A DNA stretch of 23,725 nt from Reclinomonas americana ATCC 50394 (taxonomy: Eukaryota > Jakobida > Jakobea > Jakobida). The notes under the pieces are model-generated. The model made no database searches, was not told where the DNA came from, and worked only from the letters and a program-made list of their open reading frames with translations. Position numbers and translations under genes: made by a program. How positions within the stretch are numbered: position 1 is the stretch's first letter; every line of letters begins with the position of its first letter. Shown one piece after another: positions 1 to 9,924 of this stretch. The stretch is taken from contig PS015225.1 in NCBI GenBank assembly GCA_048213135.1, positions 1 through 23,725 of the forward strand, written 5' to 3'.

Positions 1-2112
1 ATTGGTCTCGGGCAGTGGTGGCGGCATGTTGACGGCGGCCACTGTGGCGCCTTCGCCGTCGGCACCTGCAGCGGGGCGACCTGTTGTGCGCTCGCGCGAG
101 CTCGGCCGGACTTGCAGATCGGGCGCCGCCGAACCCGACGACGGAATGGAGGCGGCCGACTTCTTTGCCATGCCGCGGGCACTGCGTGCCGACGGAGTGC
201 CGGCGGTTCCGGCTGGCGGCGGTGGTGGCGCTTGCGTGGACGATGCGAGTGAGGCAGTGGGTTGAATGCCGTATCGGAGCGAGGCAGTGGCGGTGGCGGC
301 GGGACCGTGATGACGAGCGTCGGCCACAGCAATGGGTCGACTGCGTGGTGGTGTGACAGTCTTGGACAGCTGCTCGTGAATGCGCACGCTCTCCTGCATG
401 CGTTCCTGTATGCATCATCCCGATGTGAGCAGACGCGAAAACGTACGCGCAATGCGTCGCACACAAACCTCTTCCTCCTGACGCAGACGCGTCTCGAGGG
501 CAAACATACGGGCTTCGGTGATGCGCTGGAAGGTGGACGACGAGGCGTACTCGCGAACCATGCGAGTGAGATGTGAGTCCACGTACTGCAGCTGCGATTC
601 GAGGTTGGCCTTGGTGTCGGCCAGTGCCTGCTGCAGCGAAAAGTGCTTGTCCTCCACATCGCGCTCCACATTGTCCACACGCTCGTGCAGTTCGCCAATG
701 CCACCAAGCACCTGCGGCGACACGGACGAGGATTATGAGACACAAACACAACGTGCATACACAAACATAGGCGCATGCCACGTTACCTGTTGGTGCTTGC
801 GACTGACATCATCCTGCACCTCGTTGACCGCTTGTGCACGCGTGCGTGCCTCCGCAGTGACGAGATCGCGCATAATCTTGCCTTCGGCGGCAATGTGCTC
901 GTTCATGGCGGTCATTTCGTCCTCGACCGCCTTCTTGAAGACAGCGGTCTCGGCCTCGAGTTTGCGCATGGACTCGGCGGTGCGCTTGTCGGACTCGCGC
1001 AACCGTGTGTCGAGTGTGTGATGCTGCTGATTGGCGTGGTCGGCATTCGTCTGCACGACCTGTTGGAGGTGGGTGTGCGCCTCGGCGCCGCGGTTCACAT
1101 CCGTACGCAGTCCGGTGATCAGCGACAGCGCTTCCGTGGTGGTGCGCGTTCCGGTCTCGCGCAAATCCCGCACCATGTCGTACACGGAGCGGAACCCCGA
1201 CGTAATGTCGGCCTTGGTGAAGCCCAGACGCTCGTCCACATCCACAAAGCGCGCGCTGTGCTGCTCCAGCTGGCCACGGATGCTACAAGCGAGCACGAGT
1301 GAGAATACGCACACATCAGGAGGAAAAAAGAGAGACACGGAACTTGGTAATGGACGAATCGTACTCGTCGTACTTGACGCGCTGCTCCTGTCGCAGCGTC
1401 GACATGCCCGCCTGCAGCTCACTCTGAATCTGCGCCGACACCACATCGGCGTGCGCCTGCGCCAACTTGGTGAGCTCCGACAGCTTGCCGAGCGTCTCCT
1501 TGAGCGAATCCATGCGCCCGGCCTCAGCACCCATGCGATTATCCAACGCCTGCACGCTCTCCTTGATCGCCACACGATCGGCAGCGTTCTCGCGCAACGT
1601 GTTGCCCTGCACGGTGATGTTCATGTCCAGCTCGTTGATGCGACGCGACAGACGCGTCTCCACCTCCTGCATGACAAAAACAAACGAACAATAAGAGACT
1701 GTTGTGCTGGTGGAGGGTGGAGGTGGCGATCAGGCGAGTCAAGCGGTGGCACCTGTACGCGCTGCTGTAGCGCATCAATGCGGCGCTCATTGGCCTGAAT
1801 CTCCTCTCGTAAGGCGCGCTCCTTGGCATCGGCCGAGTTCTTGTCGCGTTCCAGTAAGGTAATGTACGTTGTCAGTTGATTCCACTGAGGGGGAGGAGGA
1901 GGAAGTGTTGGCGTACAAGAGGAAGAGTGAGTATGTGAGAGAGAAAGAGAGCGCAACTTGTGTCACAATGTTGTCAAACAAATCGACAATGACTGTGATC
2001 AGATGGATTATGAGATTGTGCGTGACTGCTCTCGCTTTCTCTTTCGTAACAAACCAGAGGGAATGTTAATAAAGTCGGCCTTGAGCAGGCGAATGTCTTG
2101 AATGGGTGGCAT
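1..2112 (-). CDS. Coiled-coil protein of unknown function, 7 exons, 3' end beyond the window
   Basis: Exons on the minus strand: 2112-2055, 1992-1958, 1884-1753, 1666-1344, 1282-787, 711-469 and 405-1 (open to the window edge). All junctions are GT-AG and phases agree, giving 564 codons so far. The start is the ATG at 2112 (MPPIQDIRLLKADF). The second exon is only 35 nt, but it is needed to bring exons 1 and 3 into frame. Residues from about 30 to 430 are almost continuous heptad-like, charged sequence (for example EVETRLSRRINELD, VLGGIGELHERVDNVERDV), predicting a long coiled coil. The last exon changes to Ala/Pro/Ser-rich low-complexity sequence after HEQLSKTV. No catalytic motif, signal peptide or membrane segment is visible. 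A cytoskeletal or scaffold role is inference only; I do not recognise the family. Confidence 0.72.
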
Positions 2113-2660
2113 CTCTCACACGCAGAGTGTGTGTGTGTGTGTGCGCGTTGATGGTTGTGTGTCTGAAAGCGATGTGAACCTGAGACACTCACTCACTGAG
2201 TGCGTGATTTCTCTTGTGCAAGAGAGTGTGAGGGAGAAGGAGGAGGAGAGAAAGAGTGTGCTCTCTCTGTGTGTGTTTCCTGGCTACGTGTGGCTCTCTG
2301 AAGCGCAAGAGTGACGATTAAGTGGTCAGGACACAAAATTCTCCGACCACGACGTCGAGGCATACATTCATTCATTGACGACCGCGGACCTAACCGCGCC
2401 CGCGACAAAGAAGCACAAAGATTAACAGCATCAACAACACAAGAATAACACAAAACAGAATTCCACACCCTCTCTCTCTCCCTCTCCAAATCAAGAAACG
2501 TCGGCACAATGGTCAATCGGCCCCGCGCGCACACGCAGTCCCGGGTGGGTGCTGCGGTGTGCGGTGGCACGATGCGCATGTGGACGGCCGGCAGTCCCTT
2601 CTCACTCTTTTTTCTAGCTAAAAGCACACACAAAATACACAGAAAACAAGATACTAGTGT
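2113..2660. other. Intergenic: coiled-coil gene promoter and lipase 3' flank
   Basis: About 550 nt between two minus-strand genes. It holds a (GT)n run near 2127-2143, GA/CT-rich tracts around 2210-2275 and 2471-2490, and short AT-rich stretches. No good AATAAA was seen for the lipase on the minus strand. Two ORFs here (minus 2633-2193, plus 2509-2754) are low-complexity or overlap the lipase tail and are not convincing genes. Confidence 0.5.
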
Positions 2661-4131
2661 CTACGAGAAGAGGCCCGATATCAACGAGCCGAGCATGTCG
2701 GCGCCGTCGCCGCCCCCTCGTGTCTTGCAGTCGGAGCACGAGTCTTCGGCGTAGTAGCAGCACGCATTGCGTTGCTGGCTGGCATCTGTGGCATGCGCGT
2801 GAGATTTTCGGGGAGACAACCACAGGCGACGACGAACGCACCGTAGCGACTGTTGCAACCGCTGGTGACCGACGGCACGCCATTGGAGGCCACCAAGTTG
2901 CGCATGTGTGTGATCTCGTGGTGCATGCTGCCCGGAATCAGCGACGGCTGGTACACACACACCAGGCCGGCGTGGCACGACGTGCGCAGCGAGCCGTCTC
3001 CCCACGAGATCACATCGTGGCGGTCGAGGAAATTGGTGATGAGTTTCGACTCCTGCGCCAGCGACAACCCCGCGGCCTTGGCGTAGCGACGTACGGGCGG
3101 CGAGGCGAACACCACCGCCGGATGACCATACTGCAGCGCCATCAACGACGCCAGTCCACCTCCCAGCGAGTGACCTGCAACAACAACCACCACCATGAGC
3201 ATGCTTTCCTCTCTCCTTCTACTCTCTCTTTCTCTCTTTCCTCACCGGTAAAGGTGACCGACGTGGGCTCGAGACGCTGCAGCACCTCATCGACCACCGC
3301 TCGCGCCACATTGAACACGGATCCCGGATCCGTGCGCACATACCGCTGGAAGCACTCTGTCGAGCATCCGCCCACCGATCCCTCCTCAGTGCCACCCGCC
3401 GCCCTCGTAATCACCGTCTGCACCGTGCACACTACGGGGCACGTCAACGCCGACGGACACGTGAACAGCTGGAAAGCCTTTAAGGTAAGCGCGCGACGAG
3501 GCGGAAGGAAGCAAGGCGAGACAGGCTCACCTCCACGCCCGACTGCAACTGCTGCAGCACTCCACTCGACTCAAACGAGGTCCCACGAAACGCAATCGTC
3601 ACCGCCGAGTGCCGCTGAAACACAACCGCATGCACTGAAGTCGTTTCATCCTCCTCTTCTGCAGTAGTCGACTTGCGACTCCCATACGACGACAGCTCAT
3701 ACGCCAAACGCGACATATCCGCGAGCGCCAACACACGCGACTTGCGGTCCTCCCCAGTGCCCTCACTCACAGGCACCGCAAAGGGCGTGTGCAGCAGCTC
3801 ATGCACCTCCACACTCACTCGCCCAGTCAACTGCGACACAGATGCGCGGACGACCACCGGCGGCATGGAGCCATCGGGACCTGCATTAGAGAATTGAGTT
3901 GATGCGAGGGGTGGTGGATCGGCAGTCGACAGGCGGGGCGCAACTGCGGCGATCCGTGGTGCCCATGCACACCACCAGTAGTGAGACGCACACAATGAGC
4001 ATGGTGAAGAGTGCGTGGTGGGAGCTGGCCACAGAGGAGGCCGGAGAGAGAGGCGAGCTCGGAGAGCATGATGATGATGTTGTGGAGGGCATGCCAGTGG
4101 TGGCCACTGACAAGGCGCGACGCCACGACAT
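2661..4131 (-). CDS. Class-3 (fungal-type) lipase, alpha/beta hydrolase, secreted or membrane-anchored
   Basis: Exons: 4131 (or 4002)-3945, 3880-3531, 3477-3246, 3174-2842 and 2785-2661. Introns are 56-72 nt, GT-AG. Starting at ATG 4002 gives 365 aa with a hydrophobic N-terminus (MLIVCVSLLVVCMG) that looks like a signal peptide. Starting at ATG 4131 adds 43 residues and would make it a signal anchor. Lipase_3 hallmarks are in order: oxyanion segment AFRGTS, nucleophile elbow GHSLGGG (Ser about residue 216 from ATG 4002, spanning the exon 3/4 junction), an Asp in DRHDVISW, and a His in HHEITHMRN. The family hydrolyses acylglycerols; substrate is not predictable here. Several Cys pairs in GGCSTECF and the tail (ACCYYAEDSCSDC) fit an extracytoplasmic protein. 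The last intron (2786-2841) removes an apparent frameshift before the C-terminal GSLISGLFS. Confidence 0.85.
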
Positions 4132-4386
4132 TGTGTGTGTGTGAGGATTGTGTGAAACGCACAAGCGCGCAGTTGTGTGTTGTTGCTCAAGTGCGTGTGT
4201 CTCTGCGCGTTCTGCAGGTGCGTGAAAAGAGAAATCGAATCAGGGCGCGTGCTGATGAACGGTCAGTGTCCAATTTCACAAAGTTGTCTCTGACAGCCAG
4301 ACAGCTCGAGGTTGTGCGGGCGCTGTGGAATGGAAGGCCAGCGCATGTCTTGTCTCGCCTGCTCGCTCGCTCGCTCGTTTGCAAGT
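4132..4386. other. Intergenic: lipase promoter and JmjC 3' flank
   Basis: About 255 nt between same-strand genes. There is a short (GT)n tract at 4131-4141 and a (GCTC)n run at 4361-4376. No ORF with recognisable content and no clear polyadenylation hexamer was seen. Confidence 0.45.
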
Positions 4387-5428
4387 TTAGCGGTACCAGA
4401 AATTGGTGCTGATGAAAGCAAGCAAGCAAGCAAAGAGTTATTACGAATTGCGTGGTGCGTTTCGTCGCTTTGCCGGGCCGGCCTCACCTGACAGCTGTCG
4501 GGCTGACGATAGACACTGCATGCAGTGTGGAATGAAGTGAGATACGGCAAAATGCACCATACACGTGTCTTCCTTCACCTTGATGCCACCAGCCCTTTGG
4601 GATGAACAGGAGCTCGCCGGGTTCGAGCACAAAATCCGACGCCAATTGCACCTCGGGTGGGAGGTCCTCGGCGTGGTGGATCTGCGAGACGTGCCACCAT
4701 TGTACGCGGTCCGGATCGCGGAAGGTGTTCATGTGGTAGCCCATCTCTGGCGCCCACATGCGGAAACGCTTCTCGCCGGCGACCTGCGCAAAGAGGTTGT
4801 GCACCAGAGGCTGGTCGTAGTGGATCGAGGTGATGATGCCCTCGCAGCCGATGAACACTGAGTTGAACTGCAGCGAGGCGGCGTCGTCTTGGTCTTGGCC
4901 CTCGTTGGGCATGAACGGCGGCACTCGGATGTCGTCGACCAGGCCAGGAAACACCGACACTGACTGCTGCTGCAGGTAGTAGTAGATCTGCTTGCCGTCG
5001 ACCTCCTCCACTGGCTCCTGCAGCGTGTCGAGGAAGCGCGAGAGTGGCCACTTGACGTCCTCGGTCCACGGAGGATGAGAGAACTTGTCGGCGAGACGCG
5101 ACAGTGGCGCATGCACGTCGCCCCAGCGCCGTGCAAAGTATGCCAGATCTTGCCAGTGTTCCCGTGCTGGCCAGTCGTCCACCTCCAGCAGACCCGTGTA
5201 GATCACCGGTGTGCGTTTGGGCAGATAATGCGAACGGAAGCGCTCAATCACCGCATCTGTGTGTGTGTGGGGACGATGAGCGGCGATAGCTGAGTGTGTG
5301 TGTGGAGGAGGGTGTGTACCTCGGTTCTCGGCGGTGATGGCCTCAATGTCGAGGGCGGTGCCACCGAGCAGCCTCATCGCCGGCGATCGCGATGAGGTGG
5401 GACAGGACTCGATGCGATGCGGTTTCAT
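4387..5428 (-). CDS. JmjC-domain Fe(II)/2-oxoglutarate oxygenase (JMJD5/cupin_8-like)
   Basis: Exons: 5428-5320, 5256-4579, 4515-4488 and 4408-4387, totalling 278 aa, all GT-AG. The start is ATG 5428 (MKPHRIESC); a second in-frame ATG lies at 5377. The protein is essentially one cupin/JmjC domain. Iron ligands are the HYD triad (His182, Asp184) and His261 in GELLFIPKGWWHQ; a Lys in GEKRF (residue 199) is placed to bind 2-oxoglutarate. The YYYLQQ...PGLVDDI region resembles JMJD5/KDM8-type small hydroxylases rather than multidomain histone demethylases. The last two exons are only 28 and 22 nt but supply the closing strand, ending in STNFWYR. Substrate (protein or RNA) is unknown. The ATG lies only 20 nt after the RMI1 stop on the same strand. 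Confidence 0.86.
4409..4487 (-). repeat. (GCAA)n simple repeat in the last JmjC intron
   Basis: The plus strand reads gcaagcaagcaagcaaag at about 4417-4434 inside the 79-nt terminal intron. It is a short tandem tetranucleotide, close to the 3' splice site at 4409-4410. Confidence 0.6.
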
Positions 5429-5448
5429 GCAACTACTACGTTCATTAA

Positions 5449-7595
5449 TCACCGTTCGAGGAGGTCGAGAAGGGCCGCTGTATCCTCCGCCGCCACTGGT
5501 CTTATGCCCTCCAGCACAAACACTGATGATGGCTTCGCGATGAGACGAAAAGAGATATGCAAGGAGAGAAGTTGGCGGATGTAACTCTTGTCGGCGAGTG
5601 AGTACGTTACGTGCATGACGCCCTCGGCGCCGCCCTTGACGTGCTGCAGAATGATGCCGATGAACTTGCTGCGTTCCGTATTGATCTGCTCAAACGGCAC
5701 GCCGGTCCATTGCTCCAGGATCTGGAGACGCAGTGAGCGGCAAACGAGAAAAAAAGGCTGAGGAGGCTGCGACGCGCACCCGCGGTGAGACAGCCACGGT
5801 GAGGATGCCTGTGCCGTCGGAGATGTTCACACGGATGCGCAGCACCTGCTGTCGAGCATTGTCGGGAACCGACGATGTGATGCTGGCCTGTGGGGGCACA
5901 CACACACGCAATGAGCAGCAAGTTCTGCACGGAGGATTTTCGCTCCCTCCCGACCTTGACCAGCACTTCGGCGGCATAAGCGGCCGTCATTAACCGAATC
6001 GCTTCGTCGCCCATCGTGCGAATGGTGGCGATGCGTGTGTACGGTCGTCGGAAAATGCCTTGCTCGCTGGCGACACGACGGCCGACGAGCGGAGCAGCAG
6101 CCGGCATTGCGGGTCTGCCACTCGCCTCCCCATCCTCGTCTCGACCATCCTCGCCGTCAGAGGCGTCCACGGCCTGGAAGCGCTTCCTTCTGCACGCACG
6201 GAGGTGAGCGGAAGAGTACACGGAGGGCCGGCGCGCATTGTACAACCCAACCTTCGCGGTGTGATGCCCACCGGCAACGCTGCTTCTTGCTCAAACGCCA
6301 CTTGCACGACAGCACCACCACTGCTGCCACTCGCAGCATGCCTCGCAGCACCAACAGCCACAGATGGTGGTGGTGGTGGTGGTGGAGGAGGCGGAGGTGG
6401 TGGTAATCGGCGTGGAGGGGAAGGCGACGGGGGTGGCAGATCGTCCACAGCCATCATCATGAGGTCGTAGTCTGTCGCAGACAAACGCGTGGGCGAGCAT
6501 GCACACGCACGGGAGAGGAGACACATGCACATCGACTCACCGTCACCAGCAAAGAGGTCCACATCACCCGCAGGATCCAAGTCCGCAAACTCGTCATCAT
6601 CCATCGGAACAGCAGCTGCGGCAGGCGGTCTCGCCACAACCGGTGGAGGTGGTGGGGGTGGCGGCGGCGCAGGTGGCGGCACCGGTGCTGCTGCTGCAAC
6701 CGCAGGAGGAGGTGCATTCACCTGGCCATCATCGTCGGGCACCTCGTCCGGCAGACCCTTGATGCCACGAATGAACGCTCGTTTCGAACGCTCCTCGGCC
6801 TCCAACAGTCGCGTCACCCGACCACCGAGCACCTGCACACCGCGATTCAGCGCCACCGCTCTCTCCCTTCTCGCATAGAAAGACAGACCTCGAGCACTTG
6901 GTGCGTCAACAACAACATGCCGCGTCGCACGCGCACCTGTCGCAGAACGATCTTGGTGCCGGGCGGCGTCAGCTCGGCCGACAGCGCCGGGCACACGCGC
7001 AGCTCCATGCCAAACGCCCGCGTGCACCCGTCCGTCAACGACACCTTCAGCAATCGCCGTCGACCCACATTCGCAGCCGCCGCAGCGGCCGCAGCAGCAG
7101 CACCACCTCTCCCTCTCCCACCTCCTCCTCCTCGCCCAGCTCCTCCCCTTCCCGCACCAGCCGCCGCCTCGACAATCGCCGGTCCCAGATTGGCCAGCAT
7201 CTCCTCCGACTCATCCTCCTCGCCAGTGACCGCCGCCACCATCTCCATGTGACTCTGCGCCACATCGATCATCTCATCAATCTGCACCACAAACGGACCC
7301 GCCAGCACGACATTGTGCATGTCGCAGAGTCGCAGTGGCAGACACCCGCCTCCCATCTCGTTCATGTCGGCGGCCAGCACACACGAGAACACAAGCTGCG
7401 TGCGAGTGTGCGTGAGTGAGAGACAGACAGACACAGATACAGTGTGTGTGACAAGAGCACCTTGACCCAGTCATTCAACTGCGTGGGCGGCTGCGGGCGA
7501 TCACGCGCCCACGCCACACACTGTCGCACCCACTCTGCACGCACACGCAGGCCCGGGTATGCCACCTCCAAGGCCGCATGCACTTCGGCGGCCAT
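5449..7595 (-). CDS. RMI1: RecQ-mediated genome instability protein 1 (BLM-TOP3-RMI complex)
   Basis: Exons: 7595-7461, 7395-6889, 6832-6541, 6471-6252, 6189-5955, 5887-5780 and 5721-5449; 589 aa, close to the roughly 600 aa of animal RMI1. RMI1 stimulates dissolution of double Holliday junctions by TOP3 and BLM. The N-terminal helical segment (VHAALEV..WVRQCVAWA, residues about 5-45) precedes OB fold 1 (about 46-215), with the family signatures LTDGCTRAFGMELR, LTPPGTKIVLRQVRVRRG and QVLEVLGGRV. The C-terminal part (about 385-589) has a second OB fold: EVLVK, LRIRVNISDGTGILTVAVSP and ILEQWTGVPFEQIN. Between them lies a Pro/Asp-rich linker with two polyproline runs. An Ala/Gly/Arg-rich insert interrupts OB fold 1. 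The donor of the fourth intron (6251) is the least certain boundary; an alternative leaves a 32-nt intron. Confidence 0.87.
6372..6420 (-). repeat. Polyproline-coding simple repeat in RMI1 linker
   Basis: The plus strand is a GGT/GGA-rich tract, read on the minus strand as about 13 consecutive Pro codons (RRLPPPP...SVAV). A second Pro/Ala-rich tract lies at about 6645-6720 in the preceding exon. Confidence 0.75.
7072..7165 (-). repeat. Poly-Ala and Gly/Arg low-complexity insert in RMI1 OB fold 1
   Basis: On the minus strand this encodes GRGGAGRGGGGGRGRGG followed by ten Ala and NVGRR. It lies between the conserved first strand region (VVQIDEMIDVAQ) and LLKVSLTDG. Confidence 0.75.
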
Positions 7596-7679
7596 GTGAT
7601 GGCAAACTTCAAGTCGCTGCAGGTCCCGCGCGCGAAAGTGACGTCACTTTTACGAGGGACATTTGCTTTGTGTGTTGCC
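7596..7679. promoter_or_regulatory. Divergent RMI1/ALG14 promoter with CRE palindrome
   Basis: The two ATGs are 84 nt apart on opposite strands. GTGACGTCAC at 7638-7647 contains the perfect 8-bp ATF/CREB site TGACGTCA (7639-7646), close to the middle. No TATA box is evident. Function as a bidirectional element is inference. Confidence 0.55.
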
Positions 7680-8396
7680 ATGTGGCAGTCTGTGTTGGGC
7701 GCCACATACACTGCTGTACTTGTGCTGCTTCCACTGATCGCGCTGCGCATGATGTGGATTCGTCGCGCGCGCTCACGTCGAGAATCGTCGAGTTGTCACT
7801 TGTTGGTGTTTCTGGGCTCGGGCGGCCACACAGGGGAGATGATGGTGCTTCTGCGGTCCATGCTGCAGCAGCCCGCATGCAAGTACAGAGTGACGTTTGT
7901 GATGGGCGAGACCGATGTCACCTCAGAGAACACGGTGCGCGCGAGACTGGAGGTGCGTGCTGGCTGGCCTCGCTTGCCCTGCATCTCTGTCTCTGGCAGT
8001 GGCTGACCGCGACAGGGGCAGCTCATCAGTGCCGACACTCCATTCATTCGCATTCGACGGTCGCGTGAGGTCGGTCAGTCGTACGTGACGTCGGTGATTA
8101 GCACGTTGCGATCGACGTGGGATGTGGTGCCGCTGCTGTGGCGGACGCGACCCGACGCCATCATCACCAACGGACCGGGTACGTGTGTGCCGTTGGTGGT
8201 GGTGGCGTATCTGTTGCGCTTGCTGGGCGTGCTGCGCGCCACCACCTACTTGCTGTACGTGGAGAGCGTGTGTCGTGTGCGGTCCTTGTCGTTGACGGGC
8301 CGTCTGCTGTACCCGGTCTGTGATCGCTTCTTTGTGCAATGGGAGCGCCTGAAGCAGCGCTACCCCGGCGTCACATACGTCGGGCGGCTCGTGTAG
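7680..8396 (+). CDS. ALG14: ALG14, membrane anchor of UDP-GlcNAc transferase
   Basis: Exons 7680-7952 and 8016-8396 with a 63-nt GT-AG intron; 217 aa, the usual ALG14 length (human is about 216). ALG14 is an ER membrane protein that recruits the catalytic partner ALG13 to the cytosolic face, making the second GlcNAc transfer onto dolichol-PP-GlcNAc in N-glycosylation. An N-terminal membrane segment (about residues 7-23, ATYTAVLVLLPLIAL) is followed by RR-rich residues. Family motifs follow: LGSGGHTGEMM (from about residue 45), ITNGPGTCVPLVV, YVESVCRVRSLSLTG and the C-terminal YPGVTYVGRLV. ATG 7680 is preferred because upstream in-frame codons overlap RMI1 exon 1 and would precede the membrane segment. 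ALG13 is not in the window. Confidence 0.93.
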
Positions 8397-8470
8397 TCAA
8401 TGAAATGGAGGAGTTGTTGTTCGTGTTTGTTTCTTTTTTTACAAGGAGACAGCGACACACGTGCTGTCGC
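8397..8470. other. Short tail-to-tail intergenic space
   Basis: Only 74 nt separate the ALG14 stop from the stop of the convergent minus-strand gene. It contains a T-rich run (about 8429-8440) and no exact AATAAA on either strand, so the 3' UTRs probably overlap or enter the neighbouring gene. Confidence 0.5.
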
Positions 8471-9924
8471 TCAGCGTGATCCCGACGCCGCTGCGCCCAC
8501 GGCGCCGGCTGCCACCAGCGCAGCAGCACCACCGACCGCACCGCTGGCCGCGTCTTCCCACGGGAACGACACGCGAATGTAGTAGCCCTTGCCTGTGGGG
8601 AGGTTGACGCCGATGTGGCTCTGGTAGCGCCCGTACACGAACTTGAAGCGCCGGCGGTCGTCTGTGTCGATACCCAGGCTGCGGCAGTGGCTGATCGCAT
8701 CCTGCAGTCGCGAGGGCTCCAGTGCGTAGAGCGAGCGCGTCTGCTTGTCGCCGCGCCGGGCGTACAGGCCCCAGATGTCGCCGTGCTCATCGCGACGGAA
8801 GATGAGCTCGCCCAGTGTGCTGATCTGCTCAATGGTGCCATACACGGCCACGTCGTGCGCATCCGCGATCGAAATGTTCTTGTTGAAAGGGTTCGAGCCG
8901 TGCCGATTCGACCTGTGCGCGTGCGGGGTTCTTTCGCGTAAGCGACGACACGTGTGCGTGGTATATTAGAAACTCACATCATCGGCCTACTCAACGGCGG
9001 AGACGCGGCTCCCGCAACAGCACCCGTGCGCACAGCGGCCCGCACCGACGCCGACGCACCAGCGTCGTGGCGTGGTTGCACCACGCCGCGATCGACGTCG
9101 TACACGTTACTTGGCGCACCCCCGCGCCCGTCGTCGTCGCCACCATCAACGTCGGCGTTAATGTCGTCGACATCGAGACGGTCGCGATGCTGTTGCACTT
9201 GACGCCTCAACTCTGCCTCCTGCTTCCGCAGGTCGCTCACTCGCGCGGTCAGCGCCTCACTCTCTCGGATGATCTCCTGCGCGCGCTGCACCTCGCGCGG
9301 ATCAGGCCCATCGTGCGGCAACGGCTCCAGCGGCCCAATGTACTTGAGAAGCAGCATGGCCTCGGTCTGCCGCAGCTGCAGTCGCGGATCCGCCGCGTAC
9401 AGCTGCTCATACAGCGTGTACACGTTGGAGGTCTGCGACGCATCCAGCTGCTGACCAAACACCCATCCCACCATCCCACACAGTCGCTCCCCTGCGATCG
9501 CGAGAGGTGTGTGTGAGAGGGGGGTTTGAAGAAGGGCGGGAGGATAGTGAGTGGATCAACCATTAAATCCAGCGCGCATAAACATCTCGACCCAGAACGC
9601 CAGCTGCTGGATCTCCAGCTTGAGGAAGCTCTCCATGTGCGGGTTGAGACCCCACTTGCTCACTGCGTGTCGCAGGGATGAGTAAGAGAGAGGGAGGAAG
9701 ATAGACAGTCTCTCACACACTCTCACCGAAATCATACAAGACAGTGTAGGGAGTGCGCTTGTCGTCGCGGATCAGCTCGCCGACACCATACTCGAGCAGC
9801 GCCTCACGGTACCGAAAGTACTCTGCGTGTGAGAAAGAGTGAGAGAGTGAGAGTGTGAGCGGAGAAACTGAACTCGTCAAGACACACAAGAGCGCGCACC
9901 TTCGTCGCTGAGTGGGTTTGCCAT
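8471..9924 (-). CDS. Hypothetical protein, 392 aa, central coiled coil, Ala-rich tail
   Basis: Exons: 9924-9900, 9822-9727, 9662-9561, 9491-8978 and 8912-8471; GT-AG introns of 65-77 nt, phases consistent, 392 aa. The start is ATG 9924 (MANPLSDE). The N-terminal part (EYFRYREALLEYGVGELI; SKWGLNPHMESFLKLEIQQL; YEQLYAADPRLQL) looks like a helical globular domain. A short coiled coil follows (VSDLRKQEAELRRQVQQ), then an Asp/Gly/Ala-rich linker. A second compact domain has alternating strand-like segments (VYGTIEQISTLGELIFRRDE, IWGLYARRGDK, FKFVYGRYQSHIGVNLP), and the tail is Ala-rich. The first three introns are all phase 1. I do not recognise either domain; no signal peptide, membrane segment or catalytic motif is visible. 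Confidence 0.72.

Noticed and set aside
775-1302. Long plus-strand ORFs opposite the coiled-coil gene
   Set aside because: They are shadows of GC-rich coding sequence on the other strand, with no motifs.
2193-2633. Minus-strand 146-aa ORF between the lipase and coiled-coil genes
   Set aside because: Composition is simple-repeat driven (ER, SPPPS), it lacks an ATG and domain content, and it fits UTR/promoter sequence.
2509-2754. Plus-strand 81-aa ORF starting ATGGTCAATCGG
   Set aside because: It overlaps the lipase last exon antisense, is low in complexity and shows no recognisable motif or splice support.
2681-2841. Apparent frameshift near the lipase C-terminus
   Set aside because: A 56-nt intron (2841-2786) with a GTGCGT donor and ACAG acceptor resolves it.
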